A stretch of 14,569 nucleotides of DNA from Flavobacteriaceae bacterium UBA3078 (GTDB lineage Bacteria > Bacteroidota > Bacteroidia > Flavobacteriales > Flavobacteriaceae), in NCBI GenBank assembly GCA_002366675.1, contig DFBO01000263.1, positions 2,642 to 17,210 of the forward strand, in the 5' to 3' direction. The number at the start of each line of letters is the position of its first letter. Position 1 is the first letter of the stretch. Shown in pieces: positions 14,240 to 14,569 of the stretch. The notes under the pieces are model-generated. The model searched no databases and was not told the DNA's origin. It worked only from the letters and a program-made list of their open reading frames with translations. The position numbers and the translations under genes are program-made.

Positions 14240-14569
14240 TTACTGTTTTTTTCTAAATAATAACTTATTTAATAAACTAGATATATCATCTGATAGATGA
14301 AATGCGTAAATAACAATACCATAACAAATAGCTATTAAAAGTGATTTTAGTGCAATATTAAGTATGGGATGGAATGGGAAATCCCAGAAATAAAATACTC
14401 CTAGGCTAACTAATAAAAGCAATACTACTTTCATGGTATTAATTGTAAATGGTAGCATGTGAAACTTAAAATATACAAATCCTATTTTTGCTATATTATA
14501 TATTAGAATTGCAATAAAAGTGGCAAAAGCTGCTCCATTTATTCCATAAATTGGAATAAAAACAATATT
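14240..14569 (-). CDS. Polysaccharide/oligosaccharide flippase, C-terminal part (runs off the window)
   Basis: The frame ending with TAA at 14240 is open to the last base of the window, giving 109 C-terminal residues; the Met at 14458 is internal, not the start. The visible sequence begins with NIVFIPIYGINGAAFATFIA, the hallmark of the last third of Wzx-like/MATE-superfamily O-antigen and teichoic-acid flippases, continues YFKFHMLPFTINTMK and then contains two further hydrophobic segments (about KVVLLLLVSLGVFYFW and LLIAICYGIVIYAF) before a basic end (LLFRKKQ). These inner-membrane proteins turn lipid-linked sugar units to the periplasmic face. Substrate and neighbours lie outside the window. 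Convergent with the secreted protein gene. Confidence 0.82.
   Translation of the reverse strand, partial: NIVFIPIYGINGAAFATFIAILIYNIAKIGFVYFKFHMLPFTINTMKVVLLLLVSLGVFYFWDFPFHPILNIALKSLLIAICYGIVIYAFHLSDDISSLLNKLLFRKKQ

Noticed and set aside
14240..14458. A complete 72-residue membrane protein on the - strand
   Set aside because: The frame stays open through the window edge and the upstream part carries a typical flippase motif, so this is the tail of a larger gene.
1..14569. Mobile element, prophage, defence system or CRISPR array
   Set aside because: No transposase, integrase, phage or Cas-like protein, no direct repeat array and no terminal repeats were seen; gene style looks uniform across the window.

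Overview
The window is AT-rich chromosomal DNA from a member of the Bacteroidota, almost certainly a marine-type Flavobacteriaceae. The evidence is the set of protein families (DUF3667, the DUF4870-like 'import component' protein, a Tyr-rich secreted protein family, a Bacteroidota-type UvrA), promoters of the Bacteroidota form TTTG...TAnnTTTG, and the absence of Shine-Dalgarno sequences before most starts. No tRNA, rRNA, CRISPR array, insertion sequence or phage gene was seen. It looks like ordinary core/shell genome with several unusual members, not a mobile island.

Layout. (1) 1-2199, + strand: the 3' part of a dihydroorotase-like gene whose metal ligands are mostly gone, then a small membrane protein and an alpha/beta-hydrolase, tightly packed as one operon. 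(2) 3465-2201, - strand: a PhnP-like metallo-beta-lactamase-fold hydrolase starting at TTG, with a 1-base overlap into a membrane-anchored protein of unknown function. (3) 3557-5005, +: a conserved 482-residue protein of unknown function with its own strong promoter and a bidirectional terminator. (4) 5488-5036, -, a BCP-type peroxiredoxin, divergent from (5) 5530-6189, +, endonuclease III, which has lost all iron-sulfur cluster cysteines. (6) 7044-6251, -: an ECF-like sigma factor with a 5'-leader hairpin, followed by a 48-residue small protein (6251-6397). (7) 7277-10060, +: uvrA. (8) 12932-10070, -: a probable operon of an exported Shewanella-like metallophosphatase, a peptide deformylase with a lipoprotein signal, and a DUF3667 membrane protein with a zinc ribbon. 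(9) 13145-14158, +: a secreted, very basic protein with a 16-residue internal repeat. (10) 14569-14240, -: the C-terminal end of a Wzx/MATE-like flippase running off the window.

How the parts fit. Two DNA-repair genes (nth, uvrA) and a thiol peroxidase sit around a sigma factor, which would suit a stress-related neighbourhood, but each has its own promoter and no shared operator was seen beyond a near-identical -7 element. The three-gene operon (8) is an envelope cluster. No complete novel multi-gene system could be recognised. The most interesting single items are the lipoprotein deformylase, the degenerate dihydroorotase, the cluster-less endonuclease III, and the small ORF downstream of the sigma factor.
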